A stretch of 64,000 bases of DNA from Buxus sempervirens. Taxonomy: Eukaryota > Streptophyta > Magnoliopsida > Buxales > Buxaceae. Below the pieces are notes generated by a model, which was given only the letters and a program-made list of their open reading frames with translations, searched no databases and had not been told where the DNA came from. The stretch is taken from the NCBI GenBank assembly GCA_947561395.2, contig OX387182.1, positions 54,645,283 to 54,709,282 on the forward strand. Direction: 5' to 3'. Positions within the stretch are counted from its first letter, which is position 1, and each line of letters begins with the position of its first letter. Shown here piece by piece: positions 47,698 to 60,205 of this stretch. The translations under genes and the position numbers were made by a program.

Positions 47698-49856
47698 GGA
47701 GACTTATGTAGTGCTAGTGGAGAATGTAGTATGTGGAGCCTCTGCAACCAGACTGTATTCCATTAAGCTTTGGATTTCAGACCATCTCTAGCCTCTTATC
47801 TTTTGTTTGAGAGATCTATCATCTTTATCTTTACCACTTGCCAAGTTTCCTTGAAAGAGAGAAGTTATAATGCGATAATATATTTTGGAGGCTAAATAAG
47901 ATTGTTGTATTACAGCTTAACAAAAAATAAGAGAGAGAGAGAGAGATATGATTAATATATTTTGGAGGCTAAATATTATTGTAGTAGAGCTTAGCAAAAC
48001 ATAACAAAAAGGGATTATAATTGGGAATGGGATCATGACTAAAGGCACTAAGGCAATAATATATATATTAGAGAAATTAAGCTTTAATTTTTTATGGGCT
48101 TTTAATGTTTTAAAGAGGTAAGTATACATTAACATCTCCAGGCATCTTTCTCTTGATAGCAAGGAATGTACTACTTTCTACAAAGAATGAGAGGAATTAG
48201 GTAATAGTCTCCGAGAGGAAAATAGTACTTCTAAAGAATTAGGGGAAATATGTGATAGTTCTTAAGAGGATAACAATCCCTACACCATCTATAGTCTTAG
48301 CCCTTCGATGGTCAATTAACCACACTGATTGGTCATAGTGAAGAAACCTTACTTCTGACATTTAACTGATCAGTCGGTTATGATAGGCTGAAGAGATCAA
48401 CTTCCCCCAAAGCAATGAAGACCAAATTATGGTACCAAAGAGGCTGGCACAACCCCAAATTTACACTTAATTGAAAACTTTGGATCCAAATCCAAGTTTT
48501 GGGCATACCCTGTTTTTTATTAGCAATTATAACAAGGAAGGATATCCCACACATGCACCCTCTCTCTCTGTCTCACATGCAAGATGGAAGCCAATGTAGT
48601 CTTACTTTACTGTAATGAGGACCAGAAGGAGCCTACCTGCTTTATGTGGGGATTTGTATAATTTTATGCTCATTGGGATCTTAATCTGATGTTACTCCAT
48701 CAAAATAAATAAACAGAGAAGATGGGGGAAAAGAGAAAAGTATGCCCCCCATTTGCTCCAGTGGACTCAAGTGGGGCTTTATATCATTTTATTTGTATCG
48801 AGATCTTAATCTGATATTATTTCACTAAACAATCAGAGTGAAGATGGGGAGAAACAAGAAAAGTAGAGTTGCTTTATTGGCTGTATTTGTTATGGTGTCT
48901 TTGTTTGCCTTTCTTCCCTTTCACATAAAAGTTTTCTGATATCTTGCAAAAAAAGTGAAAGAAAAAAGAAAAAAAAAACCAAAGTGGGACAGCTTTGAGT
49001 TGAGGATACAAGTTGTTGCTGATATTATTTGTCCATTAGTCACAAGGAAAACAGTGCAGTGTATATGTACACCTGTGAGCAGTATCACACAGCTGTACAT
49101 GGACTTTCAGTCAACACTTAGCAGTGCAGGAAAGTCTCCTGTTAAGACAAAGAAAGTAGGTTTTTCTCCCCCATCATCAATGAAAATTACTACATTGTAG
49201 AAACACAATGCCAAGAATTTTCATAAAGGGACAAGCATTATCTAAGCTTGGAGACCATCCTATCTCATCCTTTTGAAGAGAGAGGTCCAACTAAGTTCCT
49301 AGGTGATGGGAGGCCATAACTGTGGCTTTTAAGATTCCAATCCTAGCTCACAGAGAAGGAGGGAACTCAGCTGAGTTTAAGTTAATTCTAAATTTTCTTC
49401 CCCTTGTTTGTGCGTCTTGTTGGTTTTTTGTGTTCTTAATCTTTCAATTCTAGATAAAATTTTAACAAGATTGGATCCAATCACCCCCTCTTGTGGGAAG
49501 AGAGGACCCAATCATCATGCCGGATATTTCCCACTAAGTTAATATTATATCATGATTTACAAAGGTCCTAATGAGGATGCCTTCATTGTAGCTATGATAA
49601 TCTGTCTTCTAAAGCAACTTATTTGGGATGTTTCATGACAAACCTAACAAATCAATCTATATATTGGATCTCAAGTTTACCCTACCGACACAATTTTACA
49701 TCACATGTGATGTCACCGAATAACATGGCTGGTTAAAGTAAAGAAGATGATCAGAAGGGTCTCTTTCATGATATATTAACCTTGTTTTATTCTGACCATT
49801 TCATGCTGTCACATGATATTGCCTAACTTGGAGGTAAGTTTACAAGTGGGGTTACT
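47698..49856. other. Intergenic, small tandem duplications only
   Basis: Two diverged direct duplications: AATATATTTTGGAGGCTAAA (47878-47932 and 47953-48005) and a segment with ATCTTAATCTGAT and AGATGGGG (about 48643-48730 and 48770-48852). A frame at 48955-49200 has no recognisable features. Confidence 0.5.
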
Positions 49857-50243
49857 TAGGCCTTGTTTGGCATTCATTTTGGGAACTCATTCCATTACTT
49901 GGGATGAATTCCATGAGTTTGGGTGATATGTAGGTGTTTGGTTAGATGTGAGAGAATGGGTTCTCCCAAAACCAGAATAAGAAAAAGGCCATTTCCTATA
50001 GAACCATCCTTTACCCAGATTATGAATTTTGAAAATGAGTTTAATTTTTTAGGTGCCAAAATTGTAAATAGATTAATATTTTTTTTTTCTTTTTCGTTTT
50101 GTAGTTATACGAATTTTGTTTTTTGTAATGGAAACTCAAAATATATTAAACTTAATCAAAATTAATTATCTTTACATGTATACCAAACACCTTTTGTGCG
50201 GAAAAAACTCATCATCAAGTTTTGTGTCAACCGAACACAATCT
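49857..50243. mobile_element. MITE with GGCCTTGTTTGG ends
   Basis: Left GGCCTTGTTTGGCATTC; right inward AGATTGTGTTCGGTTGAC. Resembles PIF/Harbinger-type or hAT MITEs; the target duplication is not clear. Confidence 0.5.
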
Positions 50244-50339
50244 ATAAATAACTTTTCAACACTAGTTTTCTAAATGAAATCAAGGTACTCATCCTTAGGA
50301 GTTTCTGATCCAAAGCCAAAGAGGCTTAGGATTCCTTAA

Positions 50340-51150
50340 GGCCCCGATTGGTTCAATGAATTGGAATTGGAATTAAGAATTATAATTCCAATTCTAATTC
50401 ATCAAGAATTGGAATTGGGTAGAATTGAAATTATTGTGATTGGATGGCAAAAGAATTGAAATTTGGTAGTTTCTTTATCAGTAGAGCTGGCAAAGGGTCG
50501 GTTTGGGTCGGGTCATAATCGGGTTTGGGGTTAATCGGGTCTGGTTCAGGTTAAACTAAATTAAGCGGGTTGGAAAACCCTCCAACCCAAACCCAACTTG
50601 CCAATAAATGGGTTCAACCCGCCAACCCGTTTATTATTATTTTTTATTTTTATTTTTCAAAAATTATGATTAAAATAGGGTTGGGGGTTAATTGGATCGG
50701 GTTATACCGTGTTTGGGTCGGGTTGGGGGTTAATCAGGTCGGGACAGTACACTTTTGTCGATTTTTTTAAAAAAATTGGGTTACTCTTCGGGTTGCCGGG
50801 TCATAATCGAGTTGACCCAATTGCTGACGGGTTGGGGAAACCCTAACCCAATTAATAAACGGGTCAACCCAAACCCGTTTAACTCATGTCGGGTCGAGTC
50901 GCATTTCGCTAGCACTATTTGTTAGGCATATATCGTGCTTCTAATTCTCTACCTCGTATCCCCAATTCTTCTCAATTTAGTAGGGAATTAAGTAACTTCA
51001 AAAATAGCCTATAAGCTAATTCTATGGAATTGGGCCTTAATTCCAATTCCAAATTCCAAATATTTAACCAATCAAAAGAATTGGAATTGAGAACCCAATT
51101 CCAATTCTTACCCCAATTCCAACCCCTGATTCTGCGAACCAATCGGGCCC
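50340..51150. mobile_element. PIF/Harbinger-type MITE, 811 bp, with a hAT nested inside
   Basis: Inverted ends GGCCCCGATTGGTTC and GAACCAATCGGGCCC, flanked by TAA on both sides (50337-50339, 51151-51153), the 3-bp TWA target of this superfamily. The inner arms are AATTCCAATT-rich and mirror each other. Without the nested element it is about 370 bp. Confidence 0.85.
50482..50917. mobile_element. hAT-like element nested in the PIF MITE
   Basis: Ends TAGAGCTGGCAAA and, inward from right, TAGTGCTAGCGAAA. Flanks TTTATCAG and TTTGTTAG agree at 6 of 8 positions, consistent with an aged target duplication. The body has repeated GGGTCGGGTT-like words. Confidence 0.75.
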
Positions 51151-51468
51151 TAAGAGATGTTTGTTCATTAGATTTTCTGCAAAGAACACCCAAGATCGAG
51201 AGTTTTGAGGGATATCCCAACATCTAGCTTTAAGGAAGCAACAGTGATCTTTTAGTGCCCAATTTATTGAAATGTGCTATGGGTATAAATCACTTGCTCT
51301 TTAATCATTTTTGATGGTTGAATAATTCCTTGGTGTATTGAAAACAGATCAGATAAGGAGAAGATGTGAGCAGTCAATGAGCTCTCAAGAGGCCATCAAT
51401 TACATTTACATCCTTCAGGTCCACCCCAGAAGGAACTTTACTTTGAAAGAAGAAAAGAAGCTCTTGTC

Positions 51469-51501
<33 letters not shown>

Positions 51502-52089
51502 TCTGCTGTTGATGAGATTCTGCTATGTTTGCAGGCTTTTCATTTGTTACGTTTGTTCTGAGGAAGATGATGGTCACGGGATGGGTTACTTTAGTTGGCC
51601 GACAACACATACATCATGCATGTACACGCAAAGTGAGTTTAGCCAATAGATTGTCCAGTACCAACACTACGAATCAGTTCACAATCCCATAAAGCCATCA
51701 TCCACCCATGTGCACGCATGGATGCACCATCGTCTGCTTCAAGGATGGTGGACTCCATTCAATTGCGGAGGCACACAAGGATGTTTCCTTGTACAGGACT
51801 TAGGGTGGGGATTGGGGAACTGGGTCAAGATATTGGATTCAGGATTTAAAGGCTACAAGCATCCATTTTGCACAGGTTGCATTTGTACTGCATTGGGACA
51901 TAAAAATAAGAGCTTCCACAATGACAAGCCATGTGAGCGAAGGAAAAGCAACAAGCTTGAAACTACTTGAAAGTTTCTACAGAATTAACTCAGGTTTTAG
52001 AAATGTGGCAATTTCATGGCCAAAAGATGGCATTCCCCCTAAAACCTTGTTGAGTTGTATGGAGCCTGATCGTACTGGACATTCAGCCA
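51151..52089. other. Intergenic, GA microsatellite, nothing else recognised
   Basis: (GA)n at 51471-51499. Short open frames at 51338-52112 have no family similarity I know. Could include part of the LTR described next. Confidence 0.4.
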
Positions 52090-52352
52090 CAGTCCTCACG
52101 GGCGAAAATTAGCAAGAGGGTATTTTGGGCATTTCTATTGTATTAGGGTTATATTTCTCTTCTTGTTGTTTTATCCTTATAAGCTTCTACCATTCGAAAA
52201 ATATAGCGAAACAGAACTTGCGGCCGTGGACGTAACCCTATTCTGGGGTGAACCACGTAAAATCTCTGTTTTCTTTTTCTTGTTTGATTCTTTCTATCAT
52301 TTTTGCTTCTCACAATCTCTAGGAATCAGATCGGATTCCTAACAAACCTAAT
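52090..52352 (+). mobile_element. Copia-type LTR fragment (R-U5)
   Basis: CGGCCGTGGACGTAACCC and GGTGAACCACGTAAA (52218-52262) are the well-known R/U5 words of plant Ty1/copia LTRs, followed by TTTGCTTCTCACAATCTC and an end near ATTCCTAACA (52352). No coding part adjoins, so a solo or truncated LTR. Confidence 0.6.
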
Positions 52353-52727
52353 CACTTTAAACTCCAAGCATGAAGATCCTGAAAGAATTTATCTTTGCAA
52401 AACACAAGAGTTAAACAAATGCAAAATGAGGCTTTGGGAAGTCATGTACTGAAAACATTGGAAAATGAAGTGCAGATATGTCTGGAGAAAAATTAATGAA
52501 GAACTGAAGCTTTTGACCTCACAAGTGTTAATTGCAAACTATCGTTTTTGAGGGATTGAAGTCTTTTCTTTGCATTTATATGTAACTTTATTTTGCCACT
52601 AAATATTTGCCCTCTGGTATGAATGTATTGATATCTATGGAAAGCCAAAAGGGATTTAGGAAAAGAAAAAATAAACAAAAGCAAGGGTTCAATAGGCTTC
52701 TGCATTGACTTTGATCCCAATCAGCAC

Positions 52728-55700
52728 TTATTCTGCGTCCCACCCTGGAATGTTTGCAGTAGCCTCATTCACCATTTTTACAAGCTTTACCTGCAGATAT
52801 TATCAATGGTTTAAGAAGTAGGGGTTGATAGACTCCTCTTTAACATTCTTTTTGGTGCATTACCATTTATCATGCACATAAATTGCAGAGTCTCTTGATG
52901 TCTATGATCAAAGGAACAAGAGTTCGACAGATAATAGTGACTAATTACTACTTGCTACTCTTCCTTTCTGTTCACAATATTTGTAGTAACAATTGACGAA
53001 GAGAGAAAAGTTGGTAAAGAAAAACATACACAGGTCATTAATACCCAATAAAGAGATCATCAAGAAAAGAAAAAAAAAGATGTGCAGAATTCATTACGCT
53101 TGAGCTCATTAAGACAGTAATAGTTGCATCTATTCAGACCGACTATTTTACTTCTAGTGGAACTTTTCTCTTGTCAATGAAATTGGCCGAATTAATCAAT
53201 TTATGCTCGTATTCATAAAAAGAAGAGATTGCCATATTTGCATTTATGTAATCTTTTCTTTTCAATTGAATTAGGTTGGCTTGAGAAACTTCCATGAATT
53301 ATTGAAACAGAAACTACAGAAATGGTTAAGCAAAAGCATAACCAGTTAGCTCTACTGGGAATTCATCTAAATTTTACTCATCATAAAAGTTTTGTCATCT
53401 GAAAACCATATATTAGCCCATTCTAAACAGCTATAAAAAAAATGAGACATCAATTGAGTGATATAAAATAAGCATGTATTAATCAAAATAGGCAACACAA
53501 TAACAGAGGCATACCACACTTTCGGGAACTCCTGGAGGAGGCATTGAGTGGTTCCTTGGAAAAGGACGATCAAGATATGATCTCTTGTCGAATCGCCACT
53601 CTCCGATTTTCCCATATGTTAGTTTACCCTGAACAGTTTAAGTTTCAGATACACAAGAAAGAAGAAAGGATTTAAGATGGCGAGAATTTTTTAAGAATAA
53701 GAAATCTCTGATTTTACCATATCTTGGCACATTCTAAACAGTTATAAATTTCAAATACATAACCAAAGGAACAAAAAAATAATGAGTTTAAGATAGCAAA
53801 AGCAATATTCAGTCATAATTATAACAATCTTCATCTCAATTAAAATTGCATGGGAATGAAAAACATTTTACCTTTAAAGAGTAGTCACATCCGTACGTGT
53901 AATGGATGATAAAACTTTCGCCAACCTTCAAATCCCATGGGGGCTGAAATAACATTTCAAAGGACTTTTAAACAGAACTTGGAGGGAGATGCATTGACAA
54001 TTTATTTGTCATTTGAACAGACTCATACAAGGCTAATGCAGTACAGAAAGCTTCATCAGATACTAGGCCAAACCTCTATCATAAAGTCTAGGCGAGGAAA
54101 ATGATGCACACCATGTAAAGCTGATGCTACAGCATATGCATACCTGAACACAACATGGAAACCACAATGCACAAAGGGCATTGCATCAGTAAATATTAGA
54201 GCTTCTTGTTTTCAATTAAATGCAACCTGAGTTGAAGCATTGTATTGTAAAACTTTCACTTACATTTCTAGCTCCCAACCTAAAGCTTTATCAGTCTCTG
54301 GATCATCCTTCATACTCAAAGAAACATTCATCCACGTCGGTGCAAGTTTCTCCAGCAATGACTAAAACATCAACTTAACACCATGTGTGATTTGGATAAT
54401 ATCATTTACAGTAACAAAGACTAGTCAGCGCTCTGGTTGCAAGTAACAGAACTAAATATCAAGCTCAGAAGTAATAACATCAATGAAGATGGTGAAGATT
54501 ATATCATAAGCTATGACCTATGAAGGTTTAACCATTTTAATGAGACCATGCAATAAAATTCTTTATAATTATTTAACATATTGGCAAGTAGAGATGTATA
54601 CAAGTCACTGAAAGGCAATGACCTATCATTCACGATCAGAAGAAACTAGTTTTCACAACCTAAATTTGTGTCGAGATGACAAACCTTCTTGATAATTGTA
54701 GGAGAATTCCCAATTGGGTCGATATCTGTCATAGGTCCCTCATTCTCAGGATAGAATTTTCTTAGAATTTTCTCGTATTTAGAAGGTTCAATGTAAGAAA
54801 ATGGGAATGCTGCTGGATGTCCTCGAAGTGCCAAGTTAGGCAGAGGCTTTACAAATATGTGATCAGGCTCTGCCATTAGAATATATCTGCATTGATCATA
54901 GAATGAAAGTTTCAGATTTGAGGCCATAGAAAGAAAAATTTCTACAATTCATCCAGAGATGAAAGCATACTCCTCCTCAATTGTTGTTCTTTCTAGCCAT
55001 TGCACAAAGGCCCAAGGTCGATTTAAGACAACGTAACCCTGGAAAAAGATTGACAGAACAATGTGGCATGAAAATTGAAAAAAAAAAAGAAAAAAAAAGA
55101 AGAAGAAGAAGAAGCCAAAATCTGATTAAGAAACATGGTAGGAGTAAGGTAAATTTCTCATAAGCCATGACAGCATTAGAAGACAAGCAAAGCAAGAAAG
55201 AAAATGCATAGATTGAGAAAGCAAAACAAATGGAACCCCAGAAATTATCCTCTCTGTGTATACACAAAGCAGAATACATTTTTCGAAATATTACATTATG
55301 CAATAGTGAAAGAACATCTTGCTAACAAGGAACAATAATTCGTAAGAGAAAAAAGAATTATTGATGGTTGAAGAGTTCTCACCCGATCCCGACCTTCAGG
55401 AAGAGGATCAACCACAAATGTTGGAATCTCATCCATAAGGTTGTCAGGTTTTCCTGAATGCAGAATCCTGGTAAATCCTCCCATATCCGATCCAGGCATG
55501 CCCCTCATCTTCTTATACCAGTAGTACATAATTCGACATTGCCATTTGCTATAAGGGGTATCTGTTGATGTAACTGAAACATGGAAAGGGGATTTTGTGC
55601 TTTCACATCTCATTTCGTTCTGAGGAAACTGAATTATGTGATTGGACAACTTCGATGATGACACACTGTTCGAGCCATCATCCACCCATTTCCCTGAATT

Positions 55701-55814
55701 TGCTCTGTTGTCCATTATCGTTGTTAACAAGCTATAAGTTGCTAAGAAAAATCCCAGAGCCAAAGGAAGCAGTAACAGAGGGGATGCCCTTCCCAGGTTC
55801 TTCCTCCCAATCAT
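52728..55814 (-). CDS. HPAT: Hydroxyproline O-arabinosyltransferase
   Basis: HPATs are Golgi enzymes that add the first beta-arabinofuranose to hydroxyproline in extensins and CLE-type peptides. Eight minus-strand exons: 55383-55814, 54971-55038, 54685-54886, 54264-54361, 54074-54143, 53872-53943, 53515-53628, 52728-52790, with GT/AG borders and a continuous frame of 372 aa (family about 360-370). Residues 1-9 are basic, 10-34 a membrane anchor (type II). Blocks in order: YSKWQCRIMYYWYKKMRGMP, GSDMGGFTRILHSG, DEIPTFVVDPLPEG, GYVVLNRPWAFVQWLER, LMAEPDHIFVKPLPNLALRG, IDPIGNSPTII, APTWMNVSL, SALHGV, IIHYTYGCDY, GKLTYGKIGEWRFDKRS, PPPGVPESV, and VNEATANIP. Member (1, 2 or 3) undecided; the MIGRKNLGRASP start suggests HPAT1/2. 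Confidence 0.95.
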
Positions 55815-56569
55815 TGTTGTTGATATGCAAAATAAAGTTCAAAATTTTCCAAACATAACCAATTCAATTATCTTTTCTAATACGATTAACAAATGCCAAC
55901 CCCATCAATATTTTGAAATCCACCTGTGTATCAAATGATTCTAGAGGTGGAAAAAGACTGCGTGTTTACAGATTCTCGATGAATTAAGTAGTGACCGTAT
56001 CGATGCAAGCTATTTGCGCTGAAAATACAATCAAACAAGTAGTGATCAATTGGAATGCAGTTCAAATTGAAGCTCACAAGTTCAACTTAAAAGGGAAAAA
56101 AAAAGAGAGAGAAAAGAAGAAATTTGAAAACAACAAGAGCAAAAGCTTAACCTTAAATAGCTACAAGTTTCATTCTCCTATTATTTATGGAATTGGGCAG
56201 ACAGAGATAGTAGCATAAATTCGTAAACAAGACCAAAGAAATCATAAAAAAAAAAAAATTCCATTCGTGGCACAAGAGCTTCTGTTCTCCTAGATAAATC
56301 TTCCTGCAAAAAGCCTTGGCGTCCAAAAACACAGATAAAACACCCGGAACACATAATCTCCATGCCTACTTCAATTATCCTCCACAATTACACTAAGATT
56401 CGACCAGGAGATGAAGAAGGAAACAAGAAAATAATAAACTAAATTGCACGTACTGTGTCATTGAAGAAAGCAGCAGAAGAAATGACTAGCAGAGATCCAA
56501 TTTAAGAAAGTTAAAAGTATTACTCGATCAAATGCAGAGGGAGCTTGAAGCCGACGACCAGACATGCTA

Positions 56570-56613
<44 letters not shown>

Positions 56614-56650
56614 CAGCGACTGTTTGGATCCTGTAAGTTGTAGCGAAATG
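55815..56650 (-). promoter_or_regulatory. HPAT leader and promoter, possible 5'UTR intron
   Basis: A CT-rich leader ((GA)n on plus, 56573-56609) lies about 760 bp from the ATG. A donor candidate (GATCGA|GTAATA, about 56527) and acceptor (TGATACACAG, about 55925) suggest a leader intron. Not certain. Confidence 0.35.
56458..56565 (-). CDS. Possible uORF in the HPAT leader
   Basis: ATG at 56565 opens a 35-codon frame (starting MSGRRLQAPSAFDR) to a stop at 56458-56460. It would be truncated or changed if the leader intron is spliced. No known homologue; hypothetical. Confidence 0.25.
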   Translation of the reverse strand: MSGRRLQAPSAFDRVILLTFLNWISASHFFCCFLQ

Positions 56651-57176
56651 GCATTTAAAAAAGATGAAGTCTTCGGGCTTCCCGCGGTCCTGTGCCTCTG
56701 TCTTGTCTGTTCCCTTCAATTTACAACCCAACCGGCAGAACAAGGACAACTTGGTCCTAAATAATAAACAAAATTATATTAATTTTCATATAAAATAATA
56801 AATTCTCATATTAATCCAAATTCATAGATTTTACCAAGGCTTTAAAGGTATTCTGATTGTCTACTACTGTTATGACAACACTTTTGACATCTGGCCAATG
56901 CCGTGGCCAATCAGAGAGGCCATCCAAAAAGGGGTCATCTATATTAGGAGGCCACATCCGCTGGTCCCTCGCACTGGAGCATCAGCTGGTCCAACAGTGG
57001 AGGGTGTGTACACATAGGCTTCATGGACCTATGTGGACACACATTTCACCGTAGGACCAGCAGATCTTCCAGCCAAGGGCTCCAACCGATTTCAAGTCCT
57101 ATATTAGTCGTACACATAATCGCTTATCTAATATAAGCCCCAATAATGAATGTGTATTTAGAATGGATATTTATGC
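56651..57176. other. Intergenic, nothing recognised
   Basis: AT-rich plus a GC-richer 56930-57070. No repeats or genes recognised. Confidence 0.5.
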
Positions 57177-57361
57177 TAGAGCTGTAAGTAGGGCGAGTTG
57201 GTTAGGTTGCGAGGAGTCAGGCTCAACTCAATCTAAAATTTACTAATCCTTCTCAAATATTATTATTATTTGAGCTCGGGTAAACAAACATAATGTAAAT
57301 TTTTGAATTTTTTTTGTTATGAATGCAAATATATTAGAAAAGCGCATTCATTTTAGAATAA

Positions 57362-57394
<33 letters not shown>

Positions 57395-57798
57395 AAAGAT
57401 CACCTTTAAATTATTTAGCTAAGAAAAAAATTTAATAAGTTTGTTGTCAATCACATGTTAATAAATTTATGCTTTATAGTTGATTACATAACTACAAAAG
57501 AGTGCTATGTAAAAGGAAAAAAATAATACATACACACACATGCATGCATACTTAATTACATGTATGTATGTGTATGAGCACATAAATATGTGCATGCATA
57601 TGTTTATGCATATAACAATTTTGTTCGGTTGGGTTTTGGTTGCATAGCATAAGTTTGAACGTACTCAACCAAAAATCGACTTCAGGTTATAACAGATGAA
57701 GCCTAGCATAAGCCTAAACCCAAACTAAATGCTCCGTTCGAGCTCTTATTTAGGTTGGGTCGGGTGGGTTTTGGGTAGTCCAGTTAGATTTACAACTA
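57177..57798. mobile_element. hAT-like element, 622 bp
   Basis: Ends TAGAGCTGTAAGT and, inward from right, TAGTTGTAAATCT. Contains a (TATG)n microsatellite (57367-57393). The target duplication is not preserved. Confidence 0.55.
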
Positions 57799-58808
57799 TT
57801 TTGACTTAGAAATTTAATTTAAGGGAAATTTAGTCTTAAGTAATTAACTAAATAACTATTAGGTTGGAAAACTTAATTGGACTTAAGTTGCGCTCAATTC
57901 TAATCTAAATAACTAGATTTATAGCCCATTAGGTGGAAAAAGGGTGTTTTGGTACTTCACTTAGTTAAGGGATCTAAAATTTGATAATAATGAAGGAAAT
58001 AAGGAAATTAAGTGATGTTTGAATTAAGGAATAATATGTAGAGACGAAAATTGGAGTTAGAGGTATATATATAAATATATATGTTGTAATTATGATTTAA
58101 TATTAATAATAATAAATTCTAGAGATAAAGGAAGAGTGTTAGATGTGTAGGATAGTTCTAGATGTCAGAAATTAGAGAAGGAATTGGGCGCAAGGAGAAG
58201 ATCTAGAGAAGAAGAGAGAGTTTACAGAAAATCCGGGAAATTACACTTGTGGAGAAAGGATATTTAGTGAATGAGGTAGGTGGATATACGTACTTTTCCT
58301 AACAAGAGATTTTCAAATTTTAAAATAGCATAAATGGGTTAAGCTATGAACTATGTTAATAAATTAAATTGGGTGCTTCATTTATATTAAATGGGTGCAC
58401 GTGCAGAACTGCACGTAGGGGAGGGAACAGTTGCAACTGTCCACGATGTAAACCTAAAAAGAGTGGAAAGAGAGGTAGTTGTGCTGGTTATATGTTGGGA
58501 TTATTTTGTTTGTGAAGGGCAAAATTTGGGAAAAAAGAAGAAGCGGCGGGGAGGGGGGGTGGGTGGGTGAGAGGGTCCCAAATTAAAGAATATTTCCCCC
58601 TATTCTCTTTATTAATAGTTTAGATGTACAATGCAACCCACGCAATAGCACCATGATGTTGGCCAGATGTGATAATGTTAATGTTAAAATCCATATTACT
58701 ATGGACTGAATTTATTTATGTCTCTAATGTGAATTTTAAATAGTGATGGAAAAACATATGAGTCACCTTTCTCCCACCACCAATCCCGTCAAGTTTATGC
58801 TTTCCAAT
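57799..58808. other. Intergenic, nothing recognised
   Basis: AT-rich; a short G-rich stretch GGGGAGGGGGGGTGGGTGGG at 58549-58568. No coding or structured element identified. Confidence 0.5.
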
Positions 58809-59365
58809 TAGGGGTTACAATTGTGACCCGCCATCCCGCCCGGTCTATGACAAGTTTAGGTTGATTGTTGTAACCCATGGGTTCGGTTCGGGTTTAGGAT
58901 TGTAAGCCTGAAAATAATAAGGTTGGGTTCGGATTTGACCCGTTGACCCAACGGGTCATTGATGTTCGTGCAAAACTTAATATTTCTATATATGTATATA
59001 TATTACTAGTTGTGTGGAAGACTTTTTACATAAAAATATTTCAGATTCCTCAACCTCTAATTATAATGGTATGTGAAGTCTTTTAAGGCTTATGATAATA
59101 TTACTAGTTTCTTGTTATGTTTGAATAATTTTTCTTCATGTTACCCTAGTTCTATCTTAACGATGATTGTCTTATTGTGCTTGCAAAGTGTAGTACTATG
59201 ACATTGGAATGAATTGAAAAACCAGAGCTTACTTGGACTTGGAAGTTTGGGATGCTGGTTTAAAGGGTTGACACTTGACAGGTTAAAGGGGGTTGGGTTT
59301 GGGTTCGGACATGCCAACCCTTTTGTTAAACGGAACATTGACCTGTTACCTACCTACATCCACTA
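58809..59365. mobile_element. hAT element related to 39762-40410
   Basis: Starts TAGGGGTTACAATTGTGACC; internal TTCTTCATGTTACCCTAG, TTCTATCTTAACGATG and GGAATGAATTGAAAA match the element at 39762-40410. The right end is poorly preserved and target duplications are not seen. Confidence 0.65.
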
Positions 59366-60056
59366 GATTGTTTGTTTCCTTATCATGGGCTAGGCTGAAA
59401 TGCACGTCTATACAAATGTACCGAATTACCACCTTATAACTGAGATAGTAATTTTGAAATTTTTTATTTTGGTGAGAAAGACACTATTTATTAAACTTGG
59501 GCGTGCAAATAGAAGGAGGGGGAGTTTTGTACCAAACACAAGAGAAAGTGGTCAAAAGCAAAATTAGTCGTTTTTTGAAATACTCGCTATCAATTTGATG
59601 ACAAGGAATGATTGGAAATCAACTTTGAACTTTTTTCCTGCATGGAGAAGAATCTAAAATTCGAACTACCTGAGAGGGTTAGCAACTAATTTAAGAAAAA
59701 AAAGGGACAAAAAGCCGTCCACAAACTCCACATTGGACACCCTAACAAACTCAAAGCAATGGGGTTTGCCCTATTTGATTTCATTCTTGTATTTTGTATT
59801 CCGGCGGCGCAGACAAAGCAACTGCTATTGTGGGCCCGCATCTTATAACGCTTCTGATTTGGATTTTGACCACGTTCGAGTTCAATTTTCTCCATCTTTG
59901 TCTATTAGTCGTTTGATCAAGATCACGCCGTCAGCAGTCTCCAACACATTTCCAACTGGATAAACCGTCGATTGCATAAAATCATTTCTCCTCCAACTTT
60001 TCCGCTTTAAATCGTACGAAACTCCAGGACTCGGAGGCCTGACTGAGATCGCAGAA
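59366..60056 (+). promoter_or_regulatory. Upstream region and leader of NQR
   Basis: No strong TATA box; GCATAAAATC near 59975 could serve. The frames on both strands at 59686-59963 have no family-like features. Confidence 0.35.
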
Positions 60057-60166
60057 ATGGCTGCAACCAACTCAGGGGCTGTCAATGTGGTAGCTCTTTG
60101 CGGATCTCTCCGCAAAGCTTCCTTCAATCTTGGCCTCGTTCGATCTGGTACTCTGTCAGACTGCCA

Positions 60167-60205
<39 letters not shown>

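Noticed and set aside
51338-51649. 103-codon frame containing an Arg-Glu run
   Set aside because: The run is the (GA)n microsatellite; the rest has no known features.
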